In this document: piece by piece, positions 60,115-64,000 of the stretch
How the letters are laid out: every line of letters starts with the position of its first letter
Numbering within the stretch: position 1 is the stretch's first letter
DNA from: Pseudomonas marginalis
GTDB lineage: Bacteria > Pseudomonadota > Gammaproteobacteria > Pseudomonadales > Pseudomonadaceae
Assembly (NCBI RefSeq): GCF_900105325.1
Contig: NZ_FNSU01000003.1
Location: 2,666,001-2,730,000, forward strand
DNA: 64,000 nucleotides
Direction of reading: 5' to 3'
The notes under the pieces: model-generated
What the model was told of the DNA's origin: nothing
What the model saw: only the letters and a program-made list of their open reading frames with translations
Database searches by the model: none
Program-made: the position numbers and the translations under genes

Positions 60115-61419
60115 ATGCCTTTGACTCGCAAAGCCTACCGTGCCGCCCTCCTGCACAGCATCGCCGACCCCGCTGAAGTTGGGATCGAAGCCTCCTACGA
60201 GTATTTCGAAGACGGCCTGCTGGTGATCGAAAACGGCCGGATCAGCGCCGTGGGCCATGCCGCCGACCTGCTGCCGAGCTTGCCTGCCGACATCGACATC
60301 ACCCATTACCAGGATGCGCTAATCATCCCCGGCCTGATCGACACCCATATCCACCTGCCGCAAACCGGCATGGTCGGCGCGTATGGCGAGCAGTTGCTGG
60401 ACTGGCTCAACACCTACACCTTCCCGTGCGAAAGCCAGTTCGCCGACAAGGCCCACGCCGAAGAAGTCGCAGGCATTTTTATCAAGGAACTGCTGCGCAA
60501 CGGCACCACCACCGCACTGGTGTTCGGCAGTGTGCATCCGCAGTCGGTGAACGCATTCTTTGAGGCGGCGGAAAAACTCGACCTGCGCATGATCGCCGGC
60601 AAGGTGCTGATGGACCGCAACGCTCCGGACTACCTTACCGACACCGCCGAATCCGGCTACCAGCAAAGCAAGGCGCTGATCGAACGCTGGCACGGCAAGG
60701 GCCGCCTGCACTACGCGGTCACCCCGCGTTTTGCGCCGACCAGCACGCCGGAACAATTGGCGCTCGCCGGGCAACTGCTGGGCGAGTACCCGGACCTGTA
60801 CATGCAGACGCACATCAGTGAGAACAAGCAGGAAGTCGAGTGGGTGAAGGCGCTGTTTCCGGAGCGCAGCGGCTATCTGGATGTGTACGACCACTACCAG
60901 CTGCTGGGCGAGCGCTCGGTGTTTGCCCACGGCGTGCACCTGTGTGATGACGAGTGCGCACGGTTGGCTGAGACGGGGTCGGCGGTGGCGTTCTGTCCGA
61001 CCTCGAACCTCTTCCTCGGCAGCGGCCTGTTCAACCTGCCGATGGCCGAGAAACACAAGCTGAATGTCGGCCTGGGCACCGATGTGGGTGGCGGCACCAG
61101 TTTCTCGCTGCTGCAAACCTTGAACGAAGCCTACAAGGTCATGCAACTGCAGGGCGCGCGGTTGAGCCCCTTCAAGTCACTGTACCTGGCTACCCTGGGT
61201 GGTGCGCGGGCGCTGCGCCTGGAAGACAAGATCGGCACGCTGCAGCCGGGCACCGATGCCGACTTCCTGGTGCTGGACTACAACGCCACGCCGCTGCTGA
61301 GCTATCGCTTGAAGCAAGCCAATAACATTGCCGAGACGTTGTTCGTGTTGATGACCCTGGGGGATGATCGGACGGTGTTGCAGACGTATGCGGCCGGCCA
61401 ACTCGTGCACCAACGCTGA
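60115..61419 (+). CDS. guaD: Guanine deaminase
   Basis: Zinc amidohydrolase that converts guanine to xanthine, feeding the xanthine dehydrogenase encoded upstream. The 434 residues show metal ligands in IDTHIHLPQTG (about 74-78), MQTHISENKQEVEWV, HGVHLCDDE and GLGTDVGGGTSFS. ATG 60115 is the family start; an in-frame start 54 bp upstream lies within xdhC. It ends the xdh-gua operon, followed by REP elements. Confidence 0.94.
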   Translation: MPLTRKAYRAALLHSIADPAEVGIEASYEYFEDGLLVIENGRISAVGHAADLLPSLPADIDITHYQDALIIPGLIDTHIHLPQTGMVGAYGEQLLDWLNTYTFPCESQFADKAHAEEVAGIFIKELLRNGTTTALVFGSVHPQSVNAFFEAAEKLDLRMIAGKVLMDRNAPDYLTDTAESGYQQSKALIERWHGKGRLHYAVTPRFAPTSTPEQLALAGQLLGEYPDLYMQTHISENKQEVEWVKALFPERSGYLDVYDHYQLLGERSVFAHGVHLCDDECARLAETGSAVAFCPTSNLFLGSGLFNLPMAEKHKLNVGLGTDVGGGTSFSLLQTLNEAYKVMQLQGARLSPFKSLYLATLGGARALRLEDKIGTLQPGTDADFLVLDYNATPLLSYRLKQANNIAETLFVLMTLGDDRTVLQTYAAGQLVHQR

Positions 61420-61443
61420 TCTGCGCCACGACACAAAACAAAT

Positions 61444-61531
61444 GTGGGAGGGGGCTTGCTCCCGATAGCGGTGGATCAGGCACTTAATTCAGTGACTGAC
61501 ACTCTGCCATCGGGAGCAAGCCCCCTCCCAC
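61444..61531. repeat. Paired REP elements (BIME) after guaD
   Basis: GTGGGAGGGGGCTTGCTCCC at 61444-61463 and its exact complement at 61512-61531 flank 48 bp. These 20-mers are identical to the pair at 17941-18016 but in the opposite relative orientation. ATTTTTT follows the second copy, so it may terminate guaD transcription. It lies between convergent genes. Confidence 0.9.
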
Positions 61532-61546
61532 ATTTTTTAATCGGGT

Positions 61547-62311
61547 TTACAGCTTGACCGAAGAACGCCCCGGCTTCTTGGTCTGCAACAGATGCGAGAA
61601 CACCGCATGCAAATCATCCGACGCACTTTCCTCGTCGAGGTTGAGCTTGCTGTCGATGTGATCCATGTGATGCATCATCAAATTCACCGCCAGCGCCGCG
61701 TCCCTCGCTTCGATAGCGTCGATCAGTTGCGTGTGCTCATCGTAGGAGCAGTGCGAGCGGTTGCCGCTTTCGTACTGGGCGATGATCAACGAGGTCTGGG
61801 ACACCAGGCTGCGCTGGAAGCTGATCAGCGGCGCGTTTTTCGCGGCTTCGGCCAGCTTGAGGTGGAACTCGCCGGAGAGGCGGATGCCCGCCCCGCGATC
61901 GCCGCGGGAGAAGCTGTCGCGCTCGTCGTTGACCATCTGGCGCAGTTCGGCCAGTTGCTCGGCGGTGGCGTGCTGCACCGCCAGCTCGGTGATCGCTCGC
62001 TCTACCAGGCGCCGGGCCAGGAACACCTGGCGTGCTTCTTCCACGCTTGGGCTCGCCACCACCGCGCCACGATTGGGCCGCAGCAACACCACGCCTTCAT
62101 GGGCCAGGCGCGACAGCGCGCGGCGAATAATGGTGCGGCTGACGCCGAAGATTTCGCCCAGTGCCTCTTCGCTCAATTTGGTACCGGGTGCCAGGCGCTG
62201 CTCGAGGATCGCCTCGAAGATATGCGCGTAGACGATATCGTCCTGGGTTCCGCTGCGACCGACCTTGCCGGCTCGCGGTTGTTTCTTGAGAGGTTGCAAC
62301 TGTTCGTTCAT
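61547..62311 (-). CDS. GntR-family regulator (FCD type), divergent from the BenE symporter
   Basis: A 254-residue regulator with an unusual basic N-terminal extension (about 1-25), a winged helix (GTKLSEEALGEIFGVSRTIIRRALSRLAHEG) and an FCD ligand-binding domain from about 95. ATG 62311 and GTG 62317 are both possible starts and neither has a clear ribosome site. It is divergent from the BenE-family symporter and converges with guaD, so either may be its target. The effector is unknown; a purine breakdown product is a guess from context. Confidence 0.86.
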   Translation of the reverse strand: MNEQLQPLKKQPRAGKVGRSGTQDDIVYAHIFEAILEQRLAPGTKLSEEALGEIFGVSRTIIRRALSRLAHEGVVLLRPNRGAVVASPSVEEARQVFLARRLVERAITELAVQHATAEQLAELRQMVNDERDSFSRGDRGAGIRLSGEFHLKLAEAAKNAPLISFQRSLVSQTSLIIAQYESGNRSHCSYDEHTQLIDAIEARDAALAVNLMMHHMDHIDSKLNLDEESASDDLHAVFSHLLQTKKPGRSSVKL

Positions 62312-62346
62312 GGGCACTCGGGTAGGGAGAACGGCGGCGAATTAAC

Positions 62347-62379
62347 GGTAATACGGCAACTTTAAGGTAATACGGCAAC
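62347..62379. repeat. Tandem 14-bp direct repeats upstream of the GntR gene
   Basis: GGTAATACGGCAAC occurs perfectly at 62347-62360 and 62366-62379, 19 bp apart, in the divergent GntR/BenE region. Such spacing could mean paired binding sites on nearly the same DNA face, or a small tandem duplication. Confidence 0.6.
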
Positions 62380-62418
62380 ACGGGGTCGCTGGCAAGTATC
62401 ACCTAAAAACAGCGCACA

Positions 62419-62428
62419 TTGTACACAA
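62419..62428. promoter_or_regulatory. FCD-GntR operator candidate TTGTACACAA
   Basis: TTGT-AC-ACAA resembles the TNGTNNNACNA-type operators of FCD-domain GntR regulators. It lies in the middle of the divergent region between the GntR gene and the BenE symporter. Confidence 0.45.
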
Positions 62429-62556
62429 CCCACTGCGCCAACACACTGTACGGCTGTTTGCGGTGCCGTCTGTATTGCAATGAGTCGTTACGTTTGAGTT
62501 TAGGCTTGAATCTGCGCCGTCACCGGCAAACACCCAGGTAAAAGGAACACCTCTCC

Positions 62557-63747
62557 ATGACCGACGCCACCCAAGCGCCCTTGCGCCCGCTGGCCGACAC
62601 TTCTGCCTCCGCCGTCGTCGCCGGCTTTATCGCCATGATGACCGGCTATACCAGCTCCCTGGTGCTGATGTTCCAGGCCGGCCAGGCGGCCGGCTTGACC
62701 ACGGCGCAGATTTCTTCGTGGATCTGGGCGATTTCCATCGGCATGGCGGTCTGCAGCATCGGCCTGTCCCTGCGCTATCGCACGCCGATCACCATTGCCT
62801 GGTCCACCCCCGGCGCGGCGCTGTTGATCACCAGCCTGGGCGGTGTGAGTTACGGCGAGGCCATCGGCGCCTACATCACCTGCGCGGTGCTGGTGACGCT
62901 CTGCGGGCTCACCGGCAGCTTTGAAAAACTGGTCAAGCGCATCCCGGCATCGTTGGCGGCCGCGTTGCTGGCGGGGATCCTGTTCAAGATCGGCAGCGAA
63001 ATTTTCGTCGCCGCGCAGCATCGCACCGGCCTGGTACTGGGGATGTTTTTCACCTACCTGATCATCAAGCGTCTGTCGCCACGCTACGCGGTACTGGCCG
63101 CCCTGATGATCGGTACCCTGCTGTCGGGGCTGATGGGCTTGCTGGACTTCAGCGGTTTCCACCTGGAAGTGGCGACGCCGGTGTGGACGACACCGCACTT
63201 CTCGTTGGCGGCAACCATCAGCATCGGGATTCCGTTGTTCGTGGTGGCGATGACCTCGCAGAACATGCCCGGCGTCGCCGTACTGCGGGCCGATGGCTAT
63301 AACGTGCCGGCCTCGCCGCTGATCACCGCCACCGGCCTGGCCTCGCTGGTGCTGGCGCCCTTTGGCTCCCACGGCATCAACCTGGCGGCGATCAGCGCAG
63401 CGATCTGCACCGGCCCCCATGCCCATGAAGACCGTAATAAACGCTACACCGCCGCCGTATGGTGCGGGGTGTTCTACGGGATAGCCGGGGTGTTCGGCGC
63501 AACACTGGCGGCACTGTTCGCAGCCTTGCCCAAGGAACTGGTGCTGTCGATTGCGGCCTTGGCCTTGTTTGGCTCGATCATCAATGGCTTGAGTATCGCC
63601 ATGAATGAGCCGAAGGAACGGGAAGCGGCGCTGATCACCTTTATGGTCACCGCGTCAGGCTTGACGTTGTTTTCCATCGGCTCGGCGTTCTGGGGGATTG
63701 TGGCGGGGGTGTTGACGCTGCTGATTCTGAACTGGCGCAAGGCATAA
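62557..63747 (+). CDS. BenE-family proton symporter
   Basis: A 396-residue inner-membrane protein with about twelve hydrophobic segments of the BenE (benzoate/H+ symporter) family: SASAVVAGFIAMMTGYTSS near the start, then RTPITIAWSTPGAALL and AMTSQNMPGVAVLRADGY. The family was named for benzoate uptake, but no benzoate genes are nearby; the neighbours are purine-catabolic, so the substrate may be a purine-derived or other compound. AAAAGGAAC precedes the ATG. A terminator follows directly. Confidence 0.88.
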   Translation: MTDATQAPLRPLADTSASAVVAGFIAMMTGYTSSLVLMFQAGQAAGLTTAQISSWIWAISIGMAVCSIGLSLRYRTPITIAWSTPGAALLITSLGGVSYGEAIGAYITCAVLVTLCGLTGSFEKLVKRIPASLAAALLAGILFKIGSEIFVAAQHRTGLVLGMFFTYLIIKRLSPRYAVLAALMIGTLLSGLMGLLDFSGFHLEVATPVWTTPHFSLAATISIGIPLFVVAMTSQNMPGVAVLRADGYNVPASPLITATGLASLVLAPFGSHGINLAAISAAICTGPHAHEDRNKRYTAAVWCGVFYGIAGVFGATLAALFAALPKELVLSIAALALFGSIINGLSIAMNEPKEREAALITFMVTASGLTLFSIGSAFWGIVAGVLTLLILNWRKA

Positions 63748-63780
63748 AAAAACGGCGACCCTCAGGTCGCCGTTTTTTTC
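63747..63780. terminator. Bidirectional intrinsic terminator after the BenE gene
   Basis: The stem AAAACGGCGACC/GGTCGCCGTTTT with loop CTCA is flanked by A and T runs, starting at the BenE stop codon. It serves both the symporter gene and the opposing yggL-like gene. Confidence 0.92.
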
Positions 63781-63784
63781 AGTA

Positions 63785-64000
63785 TCACTTAGCCGCGTTG
63801 ATCGGCTTTTCCGGATACCACACGTCCAGCAGCGGGCTGACTTCAGCCTTGGTCAGCTCGGAACGGGTTTTCAGCCAGGCTTCGACGGCAGCGCGCTGCT
63901 CTTCGGAGACCGAGCCACGCTTCTGCAGGCAAACCAGACCGTAGTCATCGCCGCCGACATAGCCCAGGCCGTTGGCTTCCATGGCTTCTTTGATGAATGC
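63785..64000 (-). CDS. yggL: YggL-family (DUF469) ribosome-associated protein, C-terminal part
   Basis: The last 71 residues of a minus-strand gene that enters from the right edge. The readable part, AFIKEAMEANGLGYVGGDDY onward, with LVCLQKRGSVSEEQRAAVEAWL and SPLLDVWYPEKPINAAK at the end, matches the YggL family (about 110 residues) of small proteins reported to bind the 50S subunit. The N terminus is outside the window. Confidence 0.85.
   Translation of the reverse strand, partial: AFIKEAMEANGLGYVGGDDYGLVCLQKRGSVSEEQRAAVEAWLKTRSELTKAEVSPLLDVWYPEKPINAAK

Overview
The window is chromosomal DNA of a Pseudomonas, most likely of the P. fluorescens group. The evidence is high G+C content, two tandem cbb3 oxidase operons followed by ccoGIS, hemN and anr, the smc-zipA-ligA and dnaX-ybaB blocks, and scattered Pseudomonas-type REP elements. 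It is densely coding. No tRNA or rRNA gene, CRISPR array, IS element or intact prophage was seen; one structural RNA, the 4.5S SRP RNA, is present.

Layout. 1-5.3 kb: the 5' part of aceK, a chemoreceptor, and two DMT-family transporters facing each other, the second with an unusually long, structured leader. 5.3-16.3 kb: a CPBP-family membrane protease, then a surface-glycan cluster (wecB, wecC, a 1442-residue methyltransferase/glycosyltransferase fusion, a membrane protein and two family-4 glycosyltransferases). 16.4-18.7 kb: aer and an alpha/beta hydrolase, separated by a REP pair. 18.8-34.8 kb: the microaerobic respiration block, with ccoNOQP-1, ccoNOQP-2, a Phd/VapC-like toxin-antitoxin pair, ccoG, fixH, ccoI, ccoS, a SafE-like membrane protein, hemN, an unknown gene and anr. 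34.9-42.9 kb: apt, recR, an oxidoreductase, ybaB, dnaX, a solute-binding protein, a VOC protein, and an EamA transporter divergent from a LysR regulator. 43-47.2 kb: a DUF2167 protein, a muramidase next to a small exported protein, the SRP RNA and a zinc peptidase. 47.4-55.1 kb: ligA, zipA, smc and a GntR regulator on the minus strand. 55.4-63.8 kb: xdhABC and guaD for purine catabolism, a second GntR regulator and a BenE-family symporter. The window ends inside a yggL-like gene.

How the genes work together. The respiration block encodes two high-affinity terminal oxidases, the copper and assembly factors they need, the oxygen-independent haem enzyme HemN, and the oxygen sensor Anr. A perfect Anr box precedes hemN, weaker ones precede ccoN-2 and ccoG, and those last two genes also share a 23-bp palindromic element. 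The purine block converts guanine to xanthine and then urate. The glycan cluster can make UDP-ManNAcA and supplies several transferases, but no polymerase or complete exporter is visible here.

The observations most worth a second look are the leader upstream of the DMT transporter at 3991-4851, the shared palindrome of the cbb3 genes, the muramidase/exported-protein pair, the giant transferase, and paired TGAC-N6-GTCA sites on the xdhA promoter. All calls come from reading the sequence; no database search was run.
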